From Cinclus cinclus (lineage: Eukaryota > Chordata > Aves > Passeriformes > Cinclidae), in the NCBI RefSeq assembly GCF_963662255.1, contig NC_085047.1, forward strand, positions 91,818,259 through 91,882,258: 64,000 nt of DNA, written 5' to 3'. Below the pieces are notes generated by a model. It did no database searches. It was not told the DNA's origin and saw only the letters and a list, made by a program, of their open reading frames with translations. A program made the position numbers and the translations under genes. Positions 52,801 through 62,730 of this stretch are shown one piece after another; position 1 is the stretch's first letter; each line of letters starts with the position of its first letter.

Positions 52801-55800
52801 TCAGAAAAGTACATACAACTCAGCAGACTGACCCTGCAGGAAAGGTTGTTCTCTCCCTCCCTGTTCATAATCTATACACAATCAGCACTGGTAGGTAAAG
52901 CAAGTCTTAAGCCATGTAAAAGATGAATCTACTACAAAACTAACAACCCAGGTATCCACTAGCAGTTTGATGTTCCACAATATAGCTTAGAGGAAAGAAC
53001 CCCAAACCAACCAATTCAAAACAAATAAGAAACTCCCCAACCAACAACAAAACAGAAAGAAAGAAGAACCAACAAAGACTGACTACAGTAAGAACAAACC
53101 AGTCTTAAAATACTGGAGACTTTTTTTTGCCAAATCTGCGGTCAAGTGGTTATCAGGTTTAGCAATTGTTTCCCTGAGATGACTTTTAAAAAGGTCAGCA
53201 GGGTCAGAAGGACTTTGTACAACTCTCATTGCTCTCTCTTTTTCCCACTGTCCAATACAGAAGCAATAAATAAGCATTTTTACAAGGCTTGTATCAGGAA
53301 GGCTGTGACTGGTCCTTGATGCCTATCATCCCTCTTTACACAGCCAGGAAGTCTACAGGAAGTTGAGGACAATTCAACTCTTTTTTTAAACCCTTGCTTT
53401 CCAGAAGGCCTTTATTTCCCAGCTGCTATTACTATACTATGTCAAAGTGACAGCTTCACATAAGGATCAATTCTCAGTGATCAATCTATTCCCAAATAGG
53501 ATGCAGCAGCACATCCTTCTTCCACTATCAACTGCTTTCCAGTGCACTTTCAGAAAGACAGCAGCTATTCAGTTTGTAATGTAAGTCTGTTATACCTTCC
53601 TGTCCCTTCAAGTACACTCATCACTATCATGACCTGAATTGCATTTTTTCTTCCTCTCTGCGGAGTACAATAAATCAATATAAACTACCCTGGCTAGTAG
53701 TGCTTATGTACCTTCTTCTCAGCTTCCAGGAGGCCTTTTTTTTTAAACTGCTCCTCATGGCTTTAAAAAAAAATCAGTGCAAACTGAAGACAGTATTTCT
53801 AGTATAAAAGAGGAGTTGTAACTGCTTTCCAAGGTTAAGACACTTCATCTGTTTGATCATCCTCTCAGAATCACAGAATATTCTGAGTTGGAAGGGACTC
53901 ATAAGGATCAACTCCAACTCTTGAGAGAATGGCCTACACAGGGATCAAACACCCAACCTTGGCATTACGAGCACTATGCTTTAACAAACCTTCCCTTACC
54001 TCTGATGGTCATTGTTGCCCATGCTTTCTAGTTCTACTGCCCTTTTCTTTTGGAGATGACAGGCATCCACACAGTATTTATGACCAAGGAATGCAGTATG
54101 TTATTTATGTCTCTATAGCTCATTATTTTATTCCCTTTTCCTTTCCAAGTAATTCTCAAAATTCAATGTGCTTGTTCCCCACCAAACACTGATTGGTATC
54201 ATTTTCATTAATATAACCTATGACAACTTCAAGCTCTTTCTTCAGTGCTAATAGCTCACCTAGGATACTCATTGTACCAAGTTCAGTCTTCACCAATTAT
54301 TAACTCATGGGAGGACCATCCCATTCTATCACACCTTAGCTTAACAGGTTGATTAAGGACCTCGATAAACAATTTATTATTATTTTTAAGAAATCCAAGG
54401 ACATCGCTCTGATTAGATAATCCTTATCCACATGGTTGTTGACTCTTTCAAAGCATGACTTTGAAAAGAAGTAACTGCAGACCCTCCCTTTTCCCCTCCC
54501 TCTAGAAAAGCCCTGTTGAAGGCCATATCACATCAGTGCACATATGTACTGCTTCTCTGTTATGTGCTCAACCAAGCTGCCACAGAAGTCTGACTTACTC
54601 ATCTGCCATTATCCGAGCCCTTCACAAATTGGTGCAGGCTATGTGCCCCTCTTTCCTTCTGGCACTGTACCAATTATACACATACTGAGCTACAAGGATA
54701 GAAGTACTCTTGCTAGCTCCTTTAAGGATTCAACAGTAGACAGTTTGCTGAGAATGAGTACTACCCATTCACATTATGGGTTTTTCCTGTAACAACTTCC
54801 AAATATTACTGCAGTAGGACAACTTTACAAAGAACAATATTCCCATGAGACACCCTACTCTTCAGATCCACTCAAGAGACTCAATTATTCTGATATGTTT
54901 AAAAATAAAGTAATTCTTTACGCTATCATGCTGTTAATTCAAAAATTTTATGCAGTCAACAAAGACAAACATGTTGTGCACCAACATAAGTTACTGGGGT
55001 CAGTGGTTAGGAAGCAGATGCTCAGGAAAGCATCAGGGACCTGGGCAGACAATGAGCTGTGTGTGACCCAGAGGTGCTCCCCTACACTAACAAAGACTTA
55101 AACACATCCTAGGCTGCATTTGGAAGCATACAAGAGTAAGTGATTGTTCCCTTTTCTTTCAACACTCCTTGCACTGTCCTTGGATAACTCTTGTTCGGTG
55201 CAAGAGAGGCATTAGCAAACAGGAGAGCGCAGCAGGAAGACACCAGTGTGCCTTGGGTACCAGAGCATATCCTGCACAAGGAGAAGCTCAGGGAGCTTGG
55301 TGAGTGCAGCCTCTGGAAGAGAAGGTTAAGGTGGAGCAAGGGGTGCTGTTTGCAGAAATCACTGCCTTCAACTATTAGTGGGAAATTAGAGAGATGAAAG
55401 AGGACACGACAAAAGGAAAAAAGTGAACAGACAAGTTGTTGCATGGCAAATTCCAACCAGGGAAAAATGCCAAAGGCAGTGCACAGCAACAGGCTGCATA
55501 GGAGGTTCCTTGGTGATACACAGCAAAATTCAAGACCTGAAGGCTCTGTGTGTCAAAGTTAACCCTGCTTTGAGGGGAAGTTTGTTAGATGGCCTCCAGC
55601 ATCCTCTTATTAATAATTTTATTTTCTGAACAGAAATAGCTACCTTGCAACTAAAACATCCATGTGAAGGGAAGAGCACACACTGTGTTCCTTTAAGTTT
55701 TTTAATTATGCTAACATTTCCTGTAGTGCTGTGCCAGAGTTAATTTATGCAACTGAACCAATATGGCTCTAAACAGAAACTACAAGGTTCATCTTTCTGT

Positions 55801-58800
55801 ACAGCACAAACTGGCAAGGAAACAAATCTAAGTGAAAGAATAGTAACATGAGCATCACAGTTCAAAGCAAAGTGAAAGTCAACTTATAAAAGCTATCATA
55901 CAATAGACAAGAGTGTAACTGCTCAATTATACAGAAAAAAATAATTTTTTAAGAGATATTTTCTATGTCTCTATCCAAGTGCATTCTGTTTTCTCATTTG
56001 CCTCATATGCAAACATTTTCCTCATACTCATCTGCATTTTCAAAGGCTCATAATATGTGTGTGGGGGGGGTTGCTTTTTAAGTACAAGCAGAAGTAACTT
56101 TATCAACTCAGATTTGCAAGTGACTGACAGTTCAGTTTCTCAAACAAATCTTACTACTAATTTCTTAATTACTATTACTCAGCAATCACTGCAATCCCAA
56201 CAATCCTGTATTTTGCGGACAGCATACAGTGTACATAAAAGCATGCAAAAATTAAAAACACAAGTTTGCAAACATTTTTGCTGGCATCAACTCTTCTTCC
56301 TTTTCAAAACAAATTATTAATACTGCTAGTACTGACACATATTTTTTTTTTTCCCTTAAAGACCCTGAGAACCACAGGAAAATGCCATGTAGGACAGAAA
56401 AAATAACAGAAGGAGGTAACTACTACTACTATCACTTATATTCTCAGTGTTCCAAATGTTTGGAAAACTACTTTTAGTAACTTATAAGCTATCATTAAAC
56501 CTAAAGGGAAGTAGAACTTCATCAGTATGATGTTCCAGAATACTTTCAAGAAAATTATGCAGGTGCAATCAAGGATTAATGGCATAAAAAATTTGCAGAT
56601 CAAAAGAAGCAGCACTCTAACAATACCTGTTATTTATTTGTCAACAAACAAGTAAGTGCTCTCTTTGGCTAATGGTTAACTAGACGTTTGCTTGCATATA
56701 AAAACAAACCAAAGAGTTGGTTTACCAAAAACAAAGAATCCCTTGCAGAATTTTGTCAGTTTAAAGGCAGGTGATACAGTCAATTACAAACATTTAAAAT
56801 AACTTAATATGACACAGAAAAAAGACACAATATCAAAGAAATGAGTGCCCTCTGCAGACAGTAAAGCAGATCTCCTGAAAAGCTGACTGCTCCAGTTCTT
56901 GAAACAGTAGGGACTTTGAACTTGGTGTTCAGGTTAGAGAGGATGGGTTGAGGCACTCCTTCCCTCAGGAGCAGAAATTCTATTCATTCTAGATACTCTA
57001 CCATTTTCTGAAGTAATCTGCCTTTAGGTTTTCTTTACTTGTGAAAAAGAGAGCACAGACAAGCAATTCAGTTCCCTCATAATGCAGTCTCTAACAATGT
57101 TCTGTCATACAAGAGGTGATGATTATATCCTGGGACCTGATTCCTCACGTCACTCCTGTGACACTGCAGTTGTCAACTTCTCTGTCATAATATCATAGAT
57201 ATTTTATGTTATTTTATTAGTTATATGCTAATTTTCAGAAAATATTGAATTATTTTTGAGGATCTCTGTGTGACAACACACAAATGATTATTTCAGTTGT
57301 GTGCCAAGTCAAGTAAAAGCACCTCTACATACTGAACAAGCCACACCATTGCGTTAAGACAACAAACAAGCTTGTACAGCAATGGTGAGCATTTTTGTAC
57401 AGACATCCATCTCTCCCAGTGTGTAGTACTCACTAACTGCTTACATCAACTCAGACTTCTATGTGATTCTTATCATCCTTAGATATGACTAGTAGCAGTT
57501 CAGCTATTACAAACCAGTTTTTCCAAGTCTGTGTTGAAATAAAGTGGGGTCTACTTTAAGACTTTCCAAAATTCCGTTTCTACTTCCAGAAACAGTTTTT
57601 TCCTTAGGTTGACTTTAGACAATAATAACTGGATTTACCTCAGATGCATTAATACATATGCATTTTATAACAAATTTCAAACATGTATCTGTTTGCCAAA
57701 GCATAATTCATGGGTTCTGAAATTGATCTCTAGTTCTTTTCCAGAGGAACAATTCCCATCACTGCTAAAAATCAGGAGTATGAATTTTCAAGTAAAAGTA
57801 ACAATAACATTACACTGCAAGTTTCTTGTCATATAAATAAAAAGAACAAACCAATCTTATAGTTAGGTGGTGTTGAAACGCTAGCCTAACATGCCTTAAA
57901 ATGTTACATTTCATTTTCAGACTTCTAAAAATCTGAAATATAATTAGCCTATAAAATGTGAAACTTTTTTTTAAAGTGTAAGTAGGGAAAGGAGCTAGAG
58001 ACATACCTTACAAGCATTTTCTGATTACATACCAATAATGCCACCTACTGGCCTAAGAGAAGATCCAACTTTTCCTTCTGAGTAATTCTTAAACTAAGAG
58101 CTTTAATTTCAATACAATATTAATACCCACTGGTTACCTTTTCCCTTGCACCCACCTGAAGCAAATAACTTCTTTCATCCAAATTTCTCCACAATTGAGG
58201 GGCAGGATTAGAACAGAATAGTGTTCTATTTAATACTTAAATAGCAGCGCTCATCTGAATACGGCAAGGACCAGAATGTGATGGCTTTCTTCAAAATATA
58301 ACTTCCAGAAACAGCAAAACTTCTCAGTTTCTAAAATTCATTGCCAAATACCAATAGAAAGGAAGTTTTACTAGTTCAGCCTCTATTAAAAATTCTTTCT
58401 ATCCTTCCAAGTCATATGTATTTGCTAACTCTCAAAATGAATTAGCCAGTTGGAAACCACCTTCCTGGTTACCAAGTAAAATAAACCTTTCACAGTCATA
58501 CTGTTTTTCAGGGCTATATGGAGTGCTACACTCCAGTAATGGATATACACAGGGGGATCAGAAAACATGGGCAAATTTACAGGCCACCTTTTCTAGAGAT
58601 TGCACAAACACTGGAGGAAACACAAGCTGCCATCTAATTTCTACCACAAATAGGTTGATACCTCTTAGTTCACACGAGAGACAGTTTTGAAGAAATAAAT
58701 TTTTAAAGCATTTTCTAGAAAGGTATTTTATGCACATGACTAATTCATTCAAAATGGCGTGCATTACTCATTATAAACAAAACCTTTGTGGGGGTTGTTG

Positions 58801-61800
58801 TTTGGGTTTTTGGGGCTTGTTGTGTTTTTGTTTGGGTTTTTTTTGCATACTGTTTTCTCCTCTTAAAACAAATAAAGTCCGTCTCCGCTTTAAAAGAAAA
58901 ATCCTAATCTGGAGTTCATGGGTGAGTCCAGTCACTCCAAAATGAGGTACTGGAAGCATGTCCCCATGTGCTGAAGTAAAAATGTTGGCTACAATGGTAA
59001 CCCGTTTCTGTCCGCAGACATTAATGAAAAGTCAAGGAATGAGTGTATGGATAAGACTTGCATACAGAGATTATTTTCTAACATACCCTCTCTCTCTGAT
59101 CCCAAATCTTTAGGACTTTTTCAGCAAGAGGTTGTTTGGCATTACTGTTCAGCAAAGACGGTGATGTCCCCTCTTCATTACTCATCTAAGAAACAACAGC
59201 AACATAACCCTACCACCAAAACTCAGGTCTGAAAAGAACTTACCCAGTTACCATATTTCTGCCAGTGCAGGTTAAAAACTTACAGAAGCTCATCCAGAGC
59301 CTATTCTGAAAGCATTGCAACAAAGCTGTTCAGGCTGTGAGAATTTTTGCATCATAACCTGTTTTGGCCAAAAAAGTCAATCTTTGCTTATCTTTCATAG
59401 CTGAGTCATCTACCTACCACTTAGTCATATACCTTACAGACTGCTGACGACAATATTATTGAACCATTTCAGTAACAATATTCGGCTCTTTCTCTTCAAC
59501 CCTTTCTCTTTTTTGCAAGCATGTCCTTATGACCCAGCACACAAGTAATTTTTTGTCCTCTACCATCCCCCTAAAACCTTTCTTCCTCTGACAGCTGAAC
59601 TCCTCCTCCTTTTACATCTGGCTTGCAACAAAAGAAACTGAAGCACATAATAGATTTCTTGTTGGATTTTCATTCTCAATTCACTGAGTCTCAGAGTTGG
59701 ACTTTTCCAAAACTATGATGGAATGCACCCTCTGGTATTACTAATCAAATGACTGAGTGCTGTAGGAGCATAAGAAGGATGAACTTTAAAAAGTAGCCAG
59801 GCATTCCCCCTCAAGAGCCTGCCCAATTATTGCTGTCAAGGGCAGCAGATTGGGCTAAACAAACCACTCATCTGACACAGCAGGGAGATTTGATCCCATA
59901 ACCAATATCAATCATGCAATGTACTCTCAAATTTCTTCTTGAGATTGACTTGCAACTTCCAGAAAAGACTCCTTCTTTTTAAGAAATACAAATCCAAAGA
60001 GGAAGATGAAGAAAAAAAAAAAACAAAAAAAAACCAAGCAAACAAACAAAAACACCTTTTAATGATGACCACCAGATAAGAACAAAGATTTTTTTCCTAA
60101 CCACCTTCAACTCACTCCAAAAAGTATAACAGATACACTTCTGCTACCCTATGGAAAGCTTACTCCGTGACTGTCCTGGACCGAATCCTCTCCATCATGC
60201 AATTAAGAGAAATTTTGCACAGATTTAAAAAAATAGCAGAGGACAGCACTTCGTTGATATAATGGCATGCAATACAGACAACCACTTTTAGAGAGAAAGT
60301 AGTACTTTTGTGTGTAGTTGTCAACCTCCACATTTAAAGACTGCACAAAACCCTCTAAAAGTTATAGAAAGTGGCAAAGGAAAAATGTACTACTTTAGTG
60401 AATAAATTCTGATACATATCTGAGTACTTTAGTGACAAATATTTGCAAGTTTAAGCTCTGATTAAGACTACAGAGCCTGCAGATACAACACAGACAAGCT
60501 AGAGACAAAATCCACAAACTAATGAAGCCAAGAGAAACAGTTGTTTCGTTTCAATATAAAGAATTAGTTATTTCTATTAACTTCACAGAACTTCCCTCAA
60601 AGCAATGAGATACAGAAATTGACAGAGGATAGCTCAATTTGCTGTGTTATACACTGAGACTAGAGCTCGACTCAAACTGGACAAAGTACACCTCTATAAC
60701 AAACTATTTAATGAATTTATTTATTAATTGAACCTACTTACAAAATTCTATAAGTAATAAAATGCCCTCTAATCTGACCAGTTCTACTTAAAGAGCTATG
60801 TAATACTGGAAGAGTTGTATTTCCAGCTCTTGCTGTCTAGACTGCACTGTTTTGACTAAATCTCTACCAACTGCAACAGGGTCTAGACACCTATGTGGGT
60901 GTAAAATGTACTCTCCTAAAGTATCTGCCCTGAAAAAAAAAAAACCAAATAAACACTTTTACAGCCCACAGGGTTAGGAGATATGGTACAACTGTTAAGG
61001 ATCAGGTACCTACTTGCACACTTATTTAGCTCAGGGGGGTGTGACTGTGTTTACAGAAATACACCTCCACCAGTTAATACAGGTCTTTACTCAACCCTTA
61101 GTGCCCTCTCCACCAAACACAGAACAAGACAGATTAGTGGGATACCCTCTTTTTGTAAAGCAATGCGTATTTTAGACAAGGAAATGCCCAAGACAGAGTC
61201 TAGTGAGATGCTAATAAAATACTTGTCGTACCTAAAAGTGGTGACAGACATTAAATGGGTTTCCTGAAATGATACATAAAATACTAGAGTAGTAATACTA
61301 AAGGAGTTCACCTGAACTGGACTACAGGTTCATCTGGGAGTACTGGAGTATTCCAAAAATGCTTAAAGACAGTAGATTAGTCGACAATAAGGCTTACAGA
61401 TAGCAAGTAGATGATTGCCCTAATATAAATTTCACCTTACTTCATACAGCCTACCAAAGAACACCATCTGTTACACACAAGAATAAAGCAGACTGCCATT
61501 ATTTGGGAGGCAACAACACAGGAAAATGGCATTTCAGCAAAATATATTGTGAGATGCCTATGAACCAAACATGATGTTGCATAGAAAAATTACTGATCTC
61601 TCTATACAAAAATGACCGACACTTCACTTGGGTGTCACACATACTGCTTTCACTTGGGTGTCACACATACTGCTTTCATCACTTGTATGCAAGAAAGTTG
61701 ATGAAAGCAATCAAACAGGCTCAAAGGATACAATAAGGAAAACACAGAGGACAAAAAGTACATCTGATGATCAATCTAGGAAACACTGGCTTGTTAGCCT

Positions 61801-62730
61801 GACAAACTAGTCAAGACTAGTTCTGATATTCAGTTTTTCTTTATAAAGAGTAGGTAAACACACTGGAGAAAATTATTAACCTGATAAACAGTCATCAGCA
61901 GCAAAATGCATAAATTGACAAGAATATACTTTACTGGCATTAGAGAAGAGTTCTACAGTCTTGCTATGCAAACAGGCCTCCAGTAAGAATACACGAAATG
62001 TAGTCTTCAAATGTAGGATAATCAGCTTACAGAAGAGGTTACATGACATAGCTGTCCAGAACTGCAGGTGGCTGGAACTCGTGTTGCTTTTGTTTTTTCC
62101 CCCAGCTATGCTAACTGGGAAAGTGCAGTTCCTAACACCCAAAAGGTTTAGGTACTCTGAGTTTTTTTAGCTCACATATCAAATTCAAGTTCAAATTTGT
62201 ATTCTGTGTTTTATTAAATTGCTTAATGACATTGCAGATAATGCCTGTGCATGTATGATAATGTAAGTCCAAAGCAGTTCTGTTCACAATATATTTTGCA
62301 GTAAGTTTGCAGCAGAGTGGATGCACCATCATAAAAACCGTCATAACCCATTTTAAACTTCTACCCTCCTGCAATTTTTTTTTTCCATTTGCTAAAACAC
62401 AGTACTCCAAAGACATCACAGAACATCCTGGTCTTTATACTTAAACACAAGCTACACTAAGATCACATATGGGAAAAACCACTACTGAACTGCACCTGTA
62501 GCTCTAAGACAATTATAAACCACAGCAAATCTACAGTTTGCTTACTGATCATATAACTGAAGAAAAACTTTACGAAAACTTTGCTAAGAAAGCAGTTTAA
62601 AGCCAGCAAAATGCGTAACAACTGAAAATCAAGAAATGGAGTGTTTAAGAATTGTGTTCTTACCTTTTCCAGGACTTAGGTTTTGGTCTATAAACACCTT
62701 AAGCTCTCCATTGGCTTCAATTAGTCCAGC
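37747..62730 (-). CDS. TFDP1: TFDP1, transcription factor DP-1 (10 coding exons; 5' end outside the window)
   Basis: On the minus strand, exons 62664-62730, 52145-52251, 49383-49504, 47818-47983, 47481-47624, 42896-42964, 41409-41560, 40690-40856, 40049-40130 and 37747-37894 join to 1224 bases with all phases consistent. This is residues 5-411 if, as in human DP-1 (410 residues), four residues are encoded by an upstream exon beyond 64000. DP-1 is the nuclear dimer partner of E2F1-6. The heterodimer binds TTTSSCGC sites and drives or, with RB-family proteins, represses G1/S genes. Visible in order: an N-terminal region with TPQRP, a winged-helix DNA-binding domain with the RRRVYD recognition motif (about 166-171), a coiled-coil dimerisation segment (about 207-229), the marked-box-like DP domain (about 230-335), a Ser/Gly linker and an acidic Asp-rich tail. 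The alternative, TFDP2, is disfavoured by close match to DP-1 throughout and by adjacency to ATP4B. Confidence 0.97.
37895..40048 (-). other. TFDP1 intron before the last exon
   Basis: 2154-base intron. ORFs inside are unsupported. A short imperfect direct repeat around 'ttgccatgaat' lies at about 39092 and 39112. Confidence 0.9.
40049..40130 (-). CDS. TFDP1: TFDP1 exon, Ser/Gly-rich linker
   Basis: 82-base exon encoding [17 protein letters not shown] and SNGTRFSA. Human has GTVGGVFITTAG in the middle, so this linker is the least conserved part of the protein while the flanking EMAQG and NGTRFSAS are kept. Acceptor TTTTACAG, donor GTGAGA. Confidence 0.95.
40131..40689 (-). other. TFDP1 intron
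   Basis: 559-base intron with nothing else recognised. Confidence 0.9.
40690..40856 (-). CDS. TFDP1: TFDP1 exon, DP dimerisation domain part 2
   Basis: Encodes [20 protein letters not shown] through ALEPYVT, nearly identical to human DP-1 (KMARS is KIARS here). It belongs to the E2F-DP marked-box coiled region that forms the RB-contacting interface. Phase-consistent on both sides (AA carried in, G carried out). Confidence 0.97.
40857..41408 (-). other. TFDP1 intron
   Basis: 552-base intron with nothing else recognised. Confidence 0.9.
41409..41560 (-). CDS. TFDP1: TFDP1 exon, DP dimerisation domain part 1
   Basis: Encodes [20 protein letters not shown], a proline run, then [16 protein letters not shown] and CSISND. 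This is the DP-specific beta segment next to the coiled coil. Acceptor TTTTTCTAG, donor GTAAGC. Confidence 0.97.
41561..42895 (-). other. TFDP1 intron
   Basis: 1335-base intron with a short (GA)n run at about 41825-41837. No gene or clear repeat family is recognised. Confidence 0.85.
42896..42964 (-). CDS. TFDP1: TFDP1 exon, coiled coil
   Basis: A 69-base exon missed by ORF length filters, encoding 23 residues [23 protein letters not shown]. This is the amphipathic dimerisation helix. Human has VERQRRLERIKQKQ, so only conservative changes. Acceptor TTAAG, donor GTACAG, phase 0 on both sides. Confidence 0.95.
43960..44290 (+). mobile_element. Ancient CR1 LINE 3' region
   Basis: Degenerate plus-strand similarity in order to the 3' part of old sauropsid CR1: 'aacaggatgggaaaattaat', 'ttttcatgcacttgaaactc', 'actgccacagatgacc', 'aaaaatttggaagaaatatt', 'gagggctattaaatagaag'. 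The divergence suggests an old insertion. It is antisense to TFDP1. Confidence 0.55.
44350..45540 (-). mobile_element. CR1 LINE, ~1.2 kb, with ORF2 (reverse transcriptase) remnant
   Basis: The largest element in the window, in TFDP1 sense orientation and truncated at its 5' end near 45540. Minus-strand frames at about 44951-45175 still read [14 protein letters not shown] and SDLDEG, the conserved CR1 reverse transcriptase region. Stops and indels break the frame elsewhere. The 3' part runs through 'tgagatggagcc'-type CR1 blocks to 'tggtcccttccaatcacatc' near 44360. It has no complete ORF and is a fossil non-LTR retrotransposon. Confidence 0.92.
46212..46241. repeat. 15-bp tandem duplication
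   Basis: 'ataattattcaatgg' occurs twice in direct succession, perfectly. Confidence 0.95.
47481..47624 (-). CDS. TFDP1: TFDP1 exon, winged-helix core with RRRVYD motif
   Basis: 144 bases encoding 48 residues, [20 protein letters not shown] through SAQECQNLE, identical to human DP-1 as I know it. The RRRVYD motif makes the base contacts of the E2F/DP winged helix. The acceptor reads CAGCAG before GCT, a tandem NAGNAG site, so one extra Gln could be included by use of the upstream AG. Donor GTATGT. Confidence 0.98.
47625..47817 (-). other. TFDP1 short intron (193 bases)
   Basis: The smallest intron in the gene, between the two DNA-binding exons. It ends in the tandem CAGCAG acceptor. Confidence 0.9.
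47818..47983 (-). CDS. TFDP1: TFDP1 exon, start of DNA-binding domain
   Basis: Encodes [40 protein letters not shown] and [15 protein letters not shown]. This is the first half of the winged helix with its basic N-terminal arm. Human has FSAADNHILPNES at the end, so the variation is confined to the loop. Donor GTAAGT; acceptor TTTAG. Confidence 0.97.
47984..49382 (-). other. TFDP1 intron
   Basis: 1.4-kb phase-2 intron containing the CR1 terminus at about 48231-48385. Confidence 0.9.
48231..48385 (-). mobile_element. CR1 LINE 3' fragment
   Basis: On the minus strand, a region with 'ggttggactagatgaccttt'-like sequence leads into 'aaactattctatgattttgt', the CR1 3' end. About 150 bases. Sense orientation within TFDP1. 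Confidence 0.88.
49383..49504 (-). CDS. TFDP1: TFDP1 exon, N-terminal regulatory region
   Basis: Encodes [20 protein letters not shown] and [20 protein letters not shown]. This is the region upstream of the DNA-binding domain, rich in Ser/Thr-Pro sites. Human has AASNTLVV and PSDSSPW in the variable places. Donor GTGAGC, carrying GG into the next exon. Confidence 0.95.
49505..52144 (-). other. TFDP1 intron
   Basis: 2.6-kb phase-0 intron. Directly downstream of the preceding exon's donor (52143) lies the C/A-rich (plus) tract listed separately. Otherwise no repeat or gene is recognised. Confidence 0.85.
52010..52135 (-). repeat. Low-complexity G/T-rich (sense) tract after a splice donor
   Basis: The plus strand is almost only A and C. 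On the transcribed strand it reads as G-runs of four or five separated by T-runs, beginning about ten bases after a TFDP1 splice donor. Confidence 0.85.
52145..52251 (-). CDS. TFDP1: TFDP1 exon, N-terminal region
   Basis: 107-base exon, with one base carried in, encoding [20 protein letters not shown] and [16 protein letters not shown]. Human DP-1 has [21 protein letters not shown]. Acceptor TTTTAG, donor GTAAGG. Confidence 0.95.
53866..53992 (-). mobile_element. tRNA-Ile-derived SINE with CR1 tail (TguSINE1-like)
   Basis: On the minus strand, the head (53992 to about 53928) reads like a tRNA-Ile gene: 'gttaaagcatagtgctcgta', then 'atgccaaggttgggtgtttg', 'atccctgtgtaggcca'. The tail (about 53925 to 53868) is a CR1 3' end, 'ggagttgatccttatgagtc' to 'atattctgtgattc'. 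A tRNA-Ile head joined to a CR1 tail is the described architecture of TguSINE1 of passerine birds. The copy has lost a normal anticodon loop and the T-arm is mutated, so it is not a functional tRNA gene. Confidence 0.82.
54985..55612 (+). mobile_element. CR1 LINE fragment, antisense to TFDP1
   Basis: Plus-strand order follows CR1: 'ggacctgggcagacaatgag' and the 'agtaagtgattgttccc' block, 'ggtaccagagcatatcctgc', 'ggagaagctcagggagcttg', then 3' 'gttagatggcctccagcatc'. Gaps relative to a full element suggest internal deletions. The ORFs on both strands here derive from the element. Confidence 0.72.
61625..61676. repeat. 26-bp perfect tandem duplication
   Basis: The 26-base unit starting 'cacttgggtgtcacacatac' occurs at 61625-61650 and again at 61651-61676 without differences, which points to a recent event. 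Confidence 0.95.
61690..61812 (+). mobile_element. Possible old CR1 ORF2 fragment
   Basis: Weak similarity to the segment of CR1 ORF2 where lineage members encode an NYRPVSL-like motif. Here plus-strand 'cactggcttgttagcctgac' could be its remnant. Short and degenerate. Confidence 0.3.
62664..62730 (-). CDS. TFDP1: TFDP1 exon, near N-terminus (first exon visible here)
   Basis: A 67-base exon too short for ORF filters, encoding [22 protein letters not shown], identical to human DP-1 residues 5-26. The preceding MAKD and the start codon must come from an exon beyond 64000; no matching exon with a donor is seen in 62731-64000. Acceptor TTTAACAG, donor GTAAGA, carrying one base. Confidence 0.96.

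Larger units (their letters stand above)
52252..62663 (-). other. TFDP1 large intron (10.4 kb)
   Basis: Phase-1 intron. It contains a tRNA-Ile/CR1-tailed SINE, a CR1 fragment at 55 kb, a faint CR1 ORF2 fragment at 61.7 kb, a 26-bp tandem duplication and several A/C- or G/T-rich low-complexity tracts (about 52980-53070, 58790-58850, 60005-60060). No nested gene is recognised. Confidence 0.85.
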